Assembly (NCBI GenBank): GCA_934247115.1
Contig: CAKQIY010000004.1
Span: forward strand, 1-64,000
DNA length: 64,000 nucleotides
Direction of reading: 5' to 3'
Source: an uncultured Coprococcus sp.
GTDB taxonomy: Bacteria > Bacillota > Clostridia > Lachnospirales > Lachnospiraceae
In this document: in pieces, positions 34,629-43,852 of the stretch
How positions within the stretch are numbered: position 1 is the stretch's first letter
How the letters are laid out: every line of letters begins with the position of its first letter
The notes under the pieces: model-generated
What the model saw: only the letters and a program-made list of their open reading frames with translations
The model's database searches: none
What the model was told of the DNA's origin: nothing
Position numbers and translations under genes: made by a program

Positions 34629-36059
34629 ATGGCAAAGACATATGAGACAGTCATCGGACTTGAGGTCCATGTAGAGCTTGCGACTAAGACGAAGATATTC
34701 TGCGGCTGCAGCACAGCATTTGGAGGAGCTCCGAATACACATACATGTCCTGTATGTACAGGAATGCCGGGTTCACTTCCGGTACTTAACAAAGAGGTTG
34801 TGAATAAAGCAATTGCGGTTGGTCTTGCAACAAACTGCACTATCACACAGAATTGCAAGTTTGACCGAAAGAACTATTTCTATCCGGACAACCCACAGAA
34901 CTACCAGATATCACAGCTCTACTATCCAATATGCAGGGACGGTAAGGTTGAGATAGAGGTTGACGGAGTTAAGAAATATGTGAGGATCCATGAGATACAT
35001 ATGGAGGAGGATGCAGGTAAGCTTGTCCATGATCCATATACAGACAGCTCACTTGTGGATTTCAACCGTTCAGGTGTGCCTCTTATAGAGATAGTATCTG
35101 AGCCTGACATGAGATCTGCTGAGGATGTAATAGCATATCTTGAAAAGCTCAGGGAGACGATACAGTATCTCGGAGCTTCAGACTGTAAGCTGAATGAGGG
35201 ATCCATGCGTGCTGATGTCAATCTTTCAATCAGAGAGGTTGGCTCAGAGGAGTTTGGCACACGTACAGAGACCAAGAACCTGAACTCATTCAAAGCCATT
35301 GCCAGAGCCATAGAGAATGAGAGAGAGAGGCAGATAGATCTCATTGAGTCTGGTGAGAAGGTTGTCCAGGAGACAAGAAGATGGGATGATACTAAGGAGT
35401 ATTCATATCCTATGAGATCCAAGGAGGATGCACAGGATTACAGATATTTCCCTGATCCTGACCTTGTACCTATCCACATCAGCGATGAGTGGCTCAAGCA
35501 GGTAAGGGATGCACAGCCTGAGTTCAGAGACGAGAAGAAGATAAGATACAAAGAGGAATATGCGATTCCTGACTATGATATAGACATCATCACGGCCTCC
35601 AAGAAGCTGGCAGATCTGTTTGAGAACGCTATCGCACTGGGAGCACCTGCAAAGAAGGTTTCCAACTGGATCATGGGAGAGACCATGAGACTGATGAAGG
35701 AGAACAGTGTTGATGCGGAAGACCTGAAGTTTTCAGCGGAGAATCTTGCGAAGCTCATCAAGCTTGTTGATGACAGGGTTATCAATGGCGGTGTTGCAAA
35801 GGAAGTGTTCGAAAAGATATTTGCAGATAATATAGATCCTGAGAAGTATGTCAAGGATAACGGACTTGCAACTGTTCAGGATGACAATGCACTTAAGGAG
35901 GCATGTCAGGCAGCCATAGATAACAATCCAAAGGCTGTTGATGATTACAGAGGCGGCAAGGAGAAGGCTCTCGGAGCACTTGTCGGACAGGTTATGAAAG
36001 CTATGAAGGGTAAAGCAGATCCTGGATCTGTCAACAAGATGCTTAGGGAGATGCTATAA
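34629..36059 (+). CDS. gatB: Asp/Glu-tRNA(Asn/Gln) amidotransferase subunit B
   Basis: The 476-residue subunit binds the aminoacyl-tRNA, activates the side-chain carboxylate and accepts ammonia from GatA. It starts ETVIGLEVHVELATKTKIFC, has a zinc-like CGCS plus CPVC set near residues 25-40, and ends in the GatB/YqeY-type helical domain (about 330-476) with GSVNKMLREML. It begins 4 bp after gatA. The next gene follows 3 bp after its stop, so the sugar transferase may share the transcript. Confidence 0.96.
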   Translation: MAKTYETVIGLEVHVELATKTKIFCGCSTAFGGAPNTHTCPVCTGMPGSLPVLNKEVVNKAIAVGLATNCTITQNCKFDRKNYFYPDNPQNYQISQLYYPICRDGKVEIEVDGVKKYVRIHEIHMEEDAGKLVHDPYTDSSLVDFNRSGVPLIEIVSEPDMRSAEDVIAYLEKLRETIQYLGASDCKLNEGSMRADVNLSIREVGSEEFGTRTETKNLNSFKAIARAIENERERQIDLIESGEKVVQETRRWDDTKEYSYPMRSKEDAQDYRYFPDPDLVPIHISDEWLKQVRDAQPEFRDEKKIRYKEEYAIPDYDIDIITASKKLADLFENAIALGAPAKKVSNWIMGETMRLMKENSVDAEDLKFSAENLAKLIKLVDDRVINGGVAKEVFEKIFADNIDPEKYVKDNGLATVQDDNALKEACQAAIDNNPKAVDDYRGGKEKALGALVGQVMKAMKGKADPGSVNKMLREML

Positions 36060-36061
36060 AT

Positions 36062-37537
36062 ATGGAAGAAAACAGAAGAGTTAGAAAGAGGGACAGATAC
36101 AAACGTCTCATAACAGTGGGGGAGGCCTGCGTACTCATCGCTGTGGAGCTGGTGCTGTTTGGACTCATGTGGTACCGGGACTATGAGGTAACGCTTACGC
36201 TTCCGTTCTGGAGAAGAGGAAACTGGGCAGTTATCGGAATGTATGGAATAATCATCATACTTTTCACCAAGCTTTATGGTGGTTACAGAGTCGGATTCTT
36301 CAGACTGCTTGATATAGTTTACTCACAGCTGCTGGCTCTCGTGTGTGCCAATGTAGTTGGTTACCTGCAGCTCTGTATAATCTGTCGTGACTATGTAAAT
36401 CCGGTACCATTGTTAAAGGTAACCGGGCTTGAAGCGATAGTGATATTGCTTTGGATATTTGCGTGTAGATTTTTGTATGCGAAGATGTATCCTCCAAGGC
36501 ATCTGCTGCTGGTATATGGATATAAGACTCCGATGGAGTTCATAGACAAGATCAATGCCCGTAAGGACAAGTATGTAATAGAAGACAGAATACATGTCAG
36601 CGAGGGTGAGCAGGCGATCAAGGAGAAGATACTCCAGTACGATGGAGTAATCATTTGCGAGACAAAGGCTTATATAAGAAATGAGCTTGTGAAGTATTGT
36701 TTTGAACACTCCATCAGATCGTATGTTGTGCCAAAGCTTTCCGACATAATCATATTAGGAGCTGAGCCTATTCATTTGTTCGATACGCCTATCCTGTTGT
36801 CAAGGAATCAGGGACTTACCGGTGACGATATGATCATTAAGAGGATCATGGATGTTATATGTGGATTTATACTGCTTGTCATAGCTTCACCATTTATGCT
36901 CATATCAGCGCTTGCGATATGGCTGTATGACAGAGGACCGGTATTCTACAAGCAGGACAGACTGACACTGAATGGCAAGGTGTTCAAGATTATCAAGTTC
37001 AGAAGTATGAAGATGGACTCCGAGGCAGGTGGAGCACAGCTTGCAAAGAAGGATGATGACAGAATAACCCCTGTGGGAAAATGGCTCAGAAAGCTTCATC
37101 TTGATGAATTGCCACAGCTTTTCAATGTTCTCAAGGGAGATATGTCTCTCGTTGGCCCTAGACCGGAGAGACCTGAGATTGCAGAGCTTTATAAGAAGAC
37201 ATTTCCTGAGTTTGATTACAGGCTGAAGATGAAAGCTGGCCTAACAGGATATGCACAGGTATATGGCAAATATAACACGACACCAAGGGATAAGGTGAAG
37301 CTTGATCTCACCTACTATGAGCAGTATTCAATATGGCTTGATCTCAAGCTGATGCTTCTGACGGTAAAGATTATGTTCCAGAAGGAGACATCAGAGGGAA
37401 TTGCATCCAATATGACAACAGCACTCAGGGATGGTGAGAAGGTTCAGATACCGGCACCGGTGAATGTCAAACCAGAGGGACTGGATGAAGCTGAGGATGC
37501 ATTCTATGATCTCTCGAAGACAGGAAAGCAGAAGTAA
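36062..37537 (+). CDS. Polyprenyl glycosylphosphotransferase (sugar transferase)
   Basis: The 491-residue protein has four to five N-terminal membrane helices, a nucleotide-sugar-binding-like middle region (about 145-245), a further membrane helix near 260-285 and a C-terminal bacterial sugar transferase domain. Its motifs include KRIMDVICGF, KFRSM, LHLDELPQLFNVLKGDMSLVGPRPERPE and GLTGYAQVYGK. It links a sugar phosphate to undecaprenyl phosphate, the first step in exopolysaccharide synthesis. The SD lies inside the end of gatB. A glycosyltransferase gene follows 37 bp later, which supports a polysaccharide role. Confidence 0.92.
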   Translation: MEENRRVRKRDRYKRLITVGEACVLIAVELVLFGLMWYRDYEVTLTLPFWRRGNWAVIGMYGIIIILFTKLYGGYRVGFFRLLDIVYSQLLALVCANVVGYLQLCIICRDYVNPVPLLKVTGLEAIVILLWIFACRFLYAKMYPPRHLLLVYGYKTPMEFIDKINARKDKYVIEDRIHVSEGEQAIKEKILQYDGVIICETKAYIRNELVKYCFEHSIRSYVVPKLSDIIILGAEPIHLFDTPILLSRNQGLTGDDMIIKRIMDVICGFILLVIASPFMLISALAIWLYDRGPVFYKQDRLTLNGKVFKIIKFRSMKMDSEAGGAQLAKKDDDRITPVGKWLRKLHLDELPQLFNVLKGDMSLVGPRPERPEIAELYKKTFPEFDYRLKMKAGLTGYAQVYGKYNTTPRDKVKLDLTYYEQYSIWLDLKLMLLTVKIMFQKETSEGIASNMTTALRDGEKVQIPAPVNVKPEGLDEAEDAFYDLSKTGKQK

Positions 37538-37574
37538 GCCCTGACAGAGGTTCAGATAAGAACAGGTGTGATTT

Positions 37575-38321
37575 ATGACAGATAAGAAAGTTTCGGTAGT
37601 AATACCGTCGTATAACAGTGGAAGAACGATACGGCAGGCTGTTGAGTCTGCGCTGGAACAGAGTGTCCAGGTTGAAGTTATCATTGTGGATGATGGTTCA
37701 CAGGATGATACGGAGAGTGTGCTTGATGCGTACAGGGATGACTCAAGAGTCAGGATCATACGCAATGAATGCAATATGGGGGTGGCTGCTTCAAGAAATC
37801 GTGGAGTGAAAGAAGCTGCCTGCCCATATGTAGCCTTTCTGGATTCAGATGATGTATGGCTTCCTGGAAAGCTTGAGAAGCAGCTTGAGCTGATGAACAG
37901 AACACAGTCTGTTCTCTGCTCAACGGCCAGAGAACTTATATCCGAGACTGGTGAGCGTACAGGCAGAGTGATACAGGTTCCGGAGAGTGTGACATACAGA
38001 CAGCTTCTTCGTGGAAATGTTATTAATTGCTCTTCAGTTTTGGTTGACAGACAGGCTATATTGAAGTACCCGATGGGCAATGACAATATACATGAGGATT
38101 ATATCTGCTGGCTTCAGATGCTCAGGGAGTATGGAACAGCTGTAGCAGTCAATGAACCGCTGATCCTGTACAGGCAGACAAGAAACAGTAAGTCAGGTTC
38201 CAAGCTGTCATCTGCCAGAAAAACATTTGCGGTATACAGGAAGATGGGATATGGCCTGGTGCGCAGCTGCATATATTTTGTGTGTTATGCTGTTAACGGG
38301 GTTATAAAATATTTGTTATGA
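37575..38321 (+). CDS. Glycosyltransferase family 2
   Basis: The 248-residue GT-A fold protein has VSVVIPSYNSGRTIRQAVESAL, a VDDGSQDDTE loop with catalytic acid residues and AFLDSDDVWLPGKLEKQ with the metal-binding DxD-like DSDD. A basic C-terminal end includes a hydrophobic patch. It likely adds a sugar to the lipid-linked product of the preceding enzyme. AGGTG precedes the ATG. Confidence 0.93.
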   Translation: MTDKKVSVVIPSYNSGRTIRQAVESALEQSVQVEVIIVDDGSQDDTESVLDAYRDDSRVRIIRNECNMGVAASRNRGVKEAACPYVAFLDSDDVWLPGKLEKQLELMNRTQSVLCSTARELISETGERTGRVIQVPESVTYRQLLRGNVINCSSVLVDRQAILKYPMGNDNIHEDYICWLQMLREYGTAVAVNEPLILYRQTRNSKSGSKLSSARKTFAVYRKMGYGLVRSCIYFVCYAVNGVIKYLL

Positions 38322-38356
38322 TGTAGACGACATATAGTAGTGAGCGGAGAAGATAT

Positions 38357-38560
38357 ATGGATGTTGATAATGTAAAAAGAGGGCCGGGAAGGCCTACGGA
38401 TAAACGAAAAGATACGATCCTCAGACTCAGGATAGATACAGATACCCATAGGAAGCTGAGTGAATATGCTGCTTCAAAGCAGGTATCCATGTCAGAACTG
38501 GTGAGAGAGGCGATAGAAGAGATTGTCAGAAAGGCTCAGAAGGAGCAGAATGGCAGATAA
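38357..38560 (+). CDS. Ribbon-helix-helix regulator (CopG/Arc type)
   Basis: The 67-residue protein has a basic N-terminal tail RGPGRPTDKRKD, a beta strand TILRLRIDTDTHRKL and two helices ending in MSELVREAIEEIVRKA, as in CopG/Arc proteins. Such proteins bind DNA as dimers and are often antitoxins or plasmid-copy regulators. No toxin gene is adjacent, so it may be an orphan regulator. GGAGA precedes the ATG. Confidence 0.85.
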   Translation: MDVDNVKRGPGRPTDKRKDTILRLRIDTDTHRKLSEYAASKQVSMSELVREAIEEIVRKAQKEQNGR

Positions 38561-38561
38561 A

Positions 38562-38604
38562 AATAAGAACAGCTGGTCATTTGGATCAGCTGTTCTTATT
38601 TTCT
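38562..38604 (+). terminator. Terminator between converging genes
   Basis: AATAAGAACAGCTG (38562-38575) pairs with CAGCTGTTCTTATT (38587-38600) and is followed by TTCT. The AT-rich outer parts allow function for both the regulator gene (plus) and the uridylyltransferase gene (minus). Confidence 0.88.
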
Positions 38605-38640
38605 GTTCTGGCAGCCGCTATGAGGCTATCAGACCGAATG

Positions 38641-39864
38641 TTATAATGTATAGCCATTTTTCTTCAGGAGTTCTCTGGCGGAATCAATTGAGTCATTGCC
38701 AGTTGCATTCTTAATAGGGGCAAACTCCTTCTCTCTGTCAACTTCAAATGGAAGACAGGTACCCATGTATGCGATCATATCCAGGGCAAGAGTCTCAAAC
38801 TTATAGCCGTTTGGCTCAGCCGGCTTTACAAGCTCGCCGTTGTCATCTATATAAGGTATGGCCTTCTTCACAATATGAAGAGGCATGCTTTCGTTCATGA
38901 TCTTCATGAGCCTGTCAACAGGGAAGATATAGTTGAGGGTCACGCCGTAATTGTAGGCATAATCACCGTTATCATCGCGTTCGTCACGCATCTCATCTGT
39001 GAGCTCATAGTACTCAACAATATATGGCTTGCCATGATTGGTACAGAGTACTCCAACTTTTTCGTCCGGATAAGCTTTCTTTACAACCTTACCTCCCGAC
39101 AGGAAGCCTTCGGTTATAACAGCTCCGAGGAATACAGGATCTGCGATTCTCTGGAGAACGTTATCTACGGAGAATACATTTATATATTTGATATTGTATT
39201 TGGTGAGTTTTTCAAGATGACCAGCTTTACAAAGTGATGAGAACCATCCACCATTGCCGTTTGGTGACATGGCAATCCTTCCCTTTTCCTCAAGGTAGAT
39301 CTTACCATTGAAATCAACTGATGGCACCATCTCCTGTCTGAAGAAGTGGATATACTCAGGATCATATCCGAAGTAATTGTGCTCCTCAAAGAATCTGGTA
39401 GTATCGTCATGGTTCTTCTCATTCGTCATGATGAAGAAGTGGATCCATGTATCAGTAAGTTTAACGATATCAAGAGTGTGCTCGATGAGCAGCTGGAATA
39501 TGTACATATCTCTGGTAACGCCTACATTGAAGGTTCCCTTTGGTCCTGTGAAGCCAAGTCTTGTTCCCTGGCCTCCGGCAAGGAGTACAAGGGCAAGATC
39601 ACCATTCTTTATGGCTTTGATACCAGCAGCCATGTAAGTATCGTGATTTGCATTTATCGTGTCCATCTGAAGTGCCGCAACAGGTGCAATATCAGACGTC
39701 TTTGCTGAATTGTCTCTGCCTATCATATCGATAAGAGAAAAGTCTATCTCGTCTATCTGTGAGAGAAGAACGGACTTCTCAGCCTCAGATAATGTGTTGT
39801 AGTACCTAAGAATATGAAGCTGGCCCTTTTCCTCGAGCAGCTTGTATGCGTTTTCGTAATTCAT
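38641..39864 (-). CDS. UDP-sugar pyrophosphorylase (UDPGP/UAP family)
   Basis: The product is 407 residues from the ATG at 39864, where GGAG lies six bases upstream on the minus strand. A longer open frame to 40014 would overlap the glycosyltransferase gene and is rejected. The pyrophosphorylase signature LVLLAGGQGTRLGFTGPKG lies near residue 105, followed by IMTNEKNHDDT, MSPNGNGG and FSVDNVL. UAP-type enzymes make UDP-N-acetylhexosamine, and related members make UDP-glucose; the substrate is not fixed by the sequence. It lies 61 bp after the glycosyltransferase gene on the same strand. Confidence 0.88.
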   Translation of the reverse strand: MNYENAYKLLEEKGQLHILRYYNTLSEAEKSVLLSQIDEIDFSLIDMIGRDNSAKTSDIAPVAALQMDTINANHDTYMAAGIKAIKNGDLALVLLAGGQGTRLGFTGPKGTFNVGVTRDMYIFQLLIEHTLDIVKLTDTWIHFFIMTNEKNHDDTTRFFEEHNYFGYDPEYIHFFRQEMVPSVDFNGKIYLEEKGRIAMSPNGNGGWFSSLCKAGHLEKLTKYNIKYINVFSVDNVLQRIADPVFLGAVITEGFLSGGKVVKKAYPDEKVGVLCTNHGKPYIVEYYELTDEMRDERDDNGDYAYNYGVTLNYIFPVDRLMKIMNESMPLHIVKKAIPYIDDNGELVKPAEPNGYKFETLALDMIAYMGTCLPFEVDREKEFAPIKNATGNDSIDSARELLKKNGYTL

Positions 39865-39925
39865 AAATTTCTCCTTAAATAAATGTAGCTTTTTGCCTAA
39901 ATTCTCTCTCCTTATTGTGTTGGCA

Positions 39926-40657
39926 TCAGTTATATTTCTTCTTGATCTCCAGCGTGTCGGTGAACACCTTCCATATGTCTTTAAGCTTGATCCTTTTACC
40001 ATTGGCAGCGTCATCTCTGCTGTAGTTCAGGACGATGGGAGCTTCTGATATAGTGAATCCCTGTCTGTGTGCAGCAACCAGTATCTCAATGTCAAATGCA
40101 TAACCGCTGATAGACAGACTCTCCGCAATAGGCCTGATGACGTCTGCTTTGAACAGTTTTATGCCTGTCTGTGTATCGTGTATGCCGAGATGAAACAGCA
40201 TCCGGAGCATGATGTAGTAGCTGTAGCTCATCATCCGTCTGATAGCCGGATAGTGGAGCTGGGATTCCGGATGGAGCTTGGAACCGATGACTATATCGGA
40301 ATTGGTATCCTTCATCTGTTTCATAAATGACTTGAGGAGTGATGGACTGAGCTCCAGGTCAGAATCAAGAAAAGCGATATATTTTCCACGGGCGGCACGT
40401 ATACCGGTAGTTATGGCATACCCTTTGCCCTGATTCTGTTCATAGCCTGCAGGGATGATGTGATGGTCTTCCGTAGCGGCTTCCTTTATAAACTGTCCGG
40501 TGGAGTCTTTGCTGCCGTCATTGACTGCCAGTATTTCATAGCGGTGCAGAAAACTGCCAAGTACCTTGCTGGTCTCAAGCAGATTATCCTTAATATGTTG
40601 TTCTTCATTGTAAGCAGGCATAACCACTGATAAGGTAATGTTCTTTTCTGTATCCAT
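39926..40657 (-). CDS. Glycosyltransferase family 2, dolichyl-phosphate glycosyltransferase-like
   Basis: The 243-residue protein begins with LSVVMPAYNEEQHIKDNLLE, has LAVNDGSKDSTGQF, NQGKGYAITTGIRAARGKYI and AFLDSDLELSPSLLKSF, the order typical of dolichyl- or polyprenyl-phosphate sugar transferases. There is no C-terminal membrane anchor. It is the first gene of a two-gene minus-strand unit with the UDP-sugar pyrophosphorylase, which would supply its donor. Confidence 0.9.
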   Translation of the reverse strand: MDTEKNITLSVVMPAYNEEQHIKDNLLETSKVLGSFLHRYEILAVNDGSKDSTGQFIKEAATEDHHIIPAGYEQNQGKGYAITTGIRAARGKYIAFLDSDLELSPSLLKSFMKQMKDTNSDIVIGSKLHPESQLHYPAIRRMMSYSYYIMLRMLFHLGIHDTQTGIKLFKADVIRPIAESLSISGYAFDIEILVAAHRQGFTISEAPIVLNYSRDDAANGKRIKLKDIWKVFTDTLEIKKKYN

Positions 40658-40852
40658 AATAGATCAAACTCCTATATATCCACAGCAAAATACTGTGGAG
40701 CATAATTACTATAAGTATACGTTTTTACATAGATACTGTCAAATAAAATTCACTATATTGCCATACAATAGTTGTTGTAAAAGAGCGAAATATAATGTAT
40801 TATAAATCGAGGTAACGACAATTTTAGATATAGGTGTAAAAGAGGAGTTCCA

Positions 40853-43522
40853 ATGGATAATAGAGATAAAAAGAACAGGATGTCATCAACATATGATGAT
40901 GACATGGACTGGCTTGATGATGATGACGACTACCTCGATGATGGAGGTTTGCTTGGATCGTTATTGTTTGGCGATAAAAAGAAAAAGAAAAAAAAGAATA
41001 CAGACAGCCGGACTGTAAAGAAATCTTCGGATAGAGAGAGAGAAGAAAAAGCGCCGGCAGACAGACCGGTGCGCAGAAGGCCGGTGGAGACATCAGACAG
41101 ACCGGTGCGCAGAAGACCGGAGGAGACATCAGACAGACCGGTGCGCAGAAGACCGGAGGAGACATCAGACAGACCGGTGCGCAGAAGACCGGAGGAGGCA
41201 TCAGACAGACCGGTGCGCAGAAGACCGGAGGAGACATCAGACAGACCGGTGCGCAGGAGACCGGAGGAGACATCAGACAGGTCAGAGGGCAGGAGCTCAG
41301 TTGAGAATGCCGCTGCGGATGTAACAGAGAGACCACAGGACAGACCGGCACGCAGAAGAAAAATATCACAGGACAGAACCCCTGTCAGAATAGATGACGA
41401 GGAAAAAAGACCTGTCAGACCAGCACGGAAGCCGGCAGCATCCGTGGGTACGGCAGGAGAGTATGATGAATACTATCATGAGAATAGCAGCAGTGCCAGA
41501 CCGCGCAAAGCGTCAAAGCAGAGGAATGTCATAGATGGCAGTGATGCAAGGCGCAGAATCCAGGAAAGCGCGGATGAGGCTACAAGTTCATCTGTGGATT
41601 CTCTTCTTAAGGAAGTCAGCAGCCTTGAGGAGAATAGCAGGCGCAGACATGAGGAGTTAAGACGTGAGGCCTGGGAAAGAACCCAGCGCAACGTGGCAAA
41701 GGCGAAAGCTGAGGTTGAAAGGCTTGAGCAGGAACGCGAGCAGTCAGAGAAGGAAGAGGCAAGACAGAAACGTGTACAGGAAGAGCTGGAGAGAAGACGG
41801 GCTGAGCAGAAGAATGCCGATCAGCTGAATGCCGACCAGACTGCAGATCCGGTTGACCAGACTGGTGATGTGAAGGAGAATGCAGATTCAGATATACCGG
41901 TTGATGATACAGCAGATGCTGTTGATGAGTCAGTTGATGCTGGAGTACATGCTTCAGATACAGATCTGTCGGACAATCAGGCACCAGATAGGCAGGATAA
42001 CGAAGCTGCCAGAAACTCGAATGATGAGGATGCAGATTCAAAAGATAATTCTGAGAATTCCGAAGTTGTATCTGATGCAGATGATGACGAGTTTGACATT
42101 CACTCATCCAGAACGGCCGGTATGCTGGACATGGATGAACTGGAACGCATAGAGAGAGACATTGATGAGGATAAACTGAGTTATTCAGAGTCAGACACGG
42201 CGGATCTTGGCCTTGGAGATATAGGTAAAGCGCTTGGATTTGACGCGGTGGAACTGGAGGATGACGAGGAAGTTCCTGATGAGGATGAAGAGTCCGACAG
42301 CGAGAAGTTCTTCAGGGAGAATCTTCTCGACGAAGCAGATCCAAAGGTTGTCAATCCAGAGAGAAAGAAGCTTAATATAAGCACAAGGGTATGGACCATA
42401 GCATTCTTCGTGCTGTTGTTGATGTTTATACTTATATGTGTGATATACGTCAAGAATTATGCAAGAATGAAATACAACGAGATGGATATCAATGAGATAA
42501 GTTCTGATCAGATACTTGTCAATGACGGCGTCAAAGATGCTACAAACGGATACCGGGCTATAGCACTCTACGGCGTAGATTCCAGAGATTCCAATATGAG
42601 TTCAGGAACCAACAGTGATAGTATAATGATAGCCAGTATCAATGAGAGCACCAAGGAGATAAAGCTTGTATCGGTATACAGAGATACTCTTATGGAGATT
42701 GCAAGCGGCTCTATGAATACAACACATAAGGTCAATTATGCATACCAGCTCGGTGGTGCAGTGACTGCCATCAACACGCTGAATACCAATCTTGACCTGA
42801 ATATCACAGATTATGTTGCGGTGGATTTCAGTGCCATGGCCAGCATAATAGATGCTGTAGGCGGTGTTGACGTCAAGGTTGTAGATGGAGAGATAAACAA
42901 CTTCAATAAGAATCTGGCGGAACAGATAAGTCTGTCAGGTAAATATTCATCGGGAATCACGCAGGCAGGCGAGTACACCCTTGATGGCCAGCAGGCTGTT
43001 GCTTATTCAAGAATACGTTCTACAGATAATGGAGATATAACAAGAACTGAGAGACAGAGAATAGTCCTCATGAAGGTTATAGAGAAGCTGCTTAGTGCAG
43101 ATACAGGTTCTCTCGATTCGTTTGTTGACGTTTCGTTCAAATGTATATCGACAAGCCTGAATAAGGATGACATTCATGCTTTGGTGAAGGATGTTGCAGG
43201 ATATAAGGTAGTAGATACCGTAGGATTCCCATTTGCATATGAAGCAAAGGATATTACTGATAAGGGAAGCTGTCTGGTGGCAGCGGATCTTGCATCCAAT
43301 GTTGAGGCCTTACATGAATATCTGTATGGAACAGATAAGTATGTAATATCAGGAACAGTTAAGCAGATAAGCAGTGATATAGAGAGTGTATCGGGTGTAA
43401 AGGCACAGAAGGTTAAGATAACTACTGAAGCTCCGGGTGATGGAATATCAGACGGAAGCGATGAGGATGGAGATCTTAGAACGATAACAACTCCTCCAAA
43501 GGGAATGATAGTAGAGGAATAA
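40853..43522 (+). CDS. LytR-CpsA-Psr family protein with long repeat-bearing cytoplasmic half
   Basis: The protein has 889 residues, whereas most LCP proteins have about 300-450. A single membrane helix lies at about 512-536. The outside LCP domain (about 563-790) carries ALYGVDSRD, SVYRDTLMEI, YAYQLGG and AYSRIRSTDNGDITRTERQR, with the Arg and Asp residues that hold polyprenyl phosphate. It transfers glycopolymers to peptidoglycan. The 510-residue N-terminal part is disordered: an acidic start, six 12-residue DRPVRRRP-type repeats, a coiled coil (about 250-325), then a long acidic stretch. AGAGGAG precedes the start. Confidence 0.9.
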   Translation: MDNRDKKNRMSSTYDDDMDWLDDDDDYLDDGGLLGSLLFGDKKKKKKKNTDSRTVKKSSDREREEKAPADRPVRRRPVETSDRPVRRRPEETSDRPVRRRPEETSDRPVRRRPEEASDRPVRRRPEETSDRPVRRRPEETSDRSEGRSSVENAAADVTERPQDRPARRRKISQDRTPVRIDDEEKRPVRPARKPAASVGTAGEYDEYYHENSSSARPRKASKQRNVIDGSDARRRIQESADEATSSSVDSLLKEVSSLEENSRRRHEELRREAWERTQRNVAKAKAEVERLEQEREQSEKEEARQKRVQEELERRRAEQKNADQLNADQTADPVDQTGDVKENADSDIPVDDTADAVDESVDAGVHASDTDLSDNQAPDRQDNEAARNSNDEDADSKDNSENSEVVSDADDDEFDIHSSRTAGMLDMDELERIERDIDEDKLSYSESDTADLGLGDIGKALGFDAVELEDDEEVPDEDEESDSEKFFRENLLDEADPKVVNPERKKLNISTRVWTIAFFVLLLMFILICVIYVKNYARMKYNEMDINEISSDQILVNDGVKDATNGYRAIALYGVDSRDSNMSSGTNSDSIMIASINESTKEIKLVSVYRDTLMEIASGSMNTTHKVNYAYQLGGAVTAINTLNTNLDLNITDYVAVDFSAMASIIDAVGGVDVKVVDGEINNFNKNLAEQISLSGKYSSGITQAGEYTLDGQQAVAYSRIRSTDNGDITRTERQRIVLMKVIEKLLSADTGSLDSFVDVSFKCISTSLNKDDIHALVKDVAGYKVVDTVGFPFAYEAKDITDKGSCLVAADLASNVEALHEYLYGTDKYVISGTVKQISSDIESVSGVKAQKVKITTEAPGDGISDGSDEDGDLRTITTPPKGMIVEE
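41060..41275 (+). repeat. 36-bp tandem repeat in the LCP gene, six units
   Basis: Six contiguous 36-bp units each encode the 12-residue sequence DRPVRRRPEETS, with Val in unit 1 and Ala in unit 4. The nucleotide sequence is highly conserved, so recent expansion is likely. The repeats are contiguous and in frame, with no spacers. Confidence 0.95.
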
Positions 43523-43544
43523 AATTAAATATACAATTAAGCAG

Positions 43545-43575
43545 GGAAGCTTCAGATATGGAGCTTCCTTTTTTT
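43545..43575 (+). terminator. Terminator of the LCP gene
   Basis: GGAAGCT (43545-43551) pairs with AGCTTCC (43562-43568), followed by TTTTTTT. The remaining spacer to gltB holds only the promoter below. Confidence 0.88.
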
Positions 43576-43704
43576 ATTCATCAGCCCATTGAGATACGTG
43601 ACATCAGAAGTTTGAAGAATAACTACAACATAAGGAATTGTATACGCATTACAGAATATTGTTTCTGGAGTAAAAACTGTCAGACAATTCTCTGAAAAAA
43701 GTTG

Positions 43705-43733
43705 TTTACAAACAGTGCAAATGGTAGTAATAT
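43705..43733 (+). promoter_or_regulatory. Promoter of gltB
   Basis: TTTACA at 43705-43710, a 17-bp spacer and TAATAT at 43728-43733. A leader of about 110 nt follows before the translation start. No clear regulatory stem is seen. Confidence 0.55.
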
Positions 43734-43852
43734 ATCAAAAACGATAAAACACTTGAGAAAATTACTAAAATAACATTTTTTACTTGAGAAACAAAAGTCA
43801 AAAACAAAATATCGTTGTGAATGACAAAAACATGGAAAGGACGGAACAGGAC

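Noticed and set aside
39865..40014. Upstream extension of the minus-strand UDP-sugar pyrophosphorylase
   Set aside because: It overlaps the glycosyltransferase gene, gives an Arg-rich non-conserved stretch, and GGAG marks the ATG at 39864.
41060..41275. 36-bp direct repeats as a possible CRISPR array
   Set aside because: The units are contiguous with no spacers, keep the reading frame and encode a repeated peptide; no cas genes are present.
40824..41369. Minus-strand open frame of 181 codons over the LCP repeats
   Set aside because: It is a shadow of the 36-bp repeat in the real LCP gene and has no ribosome site or recognisable domain.
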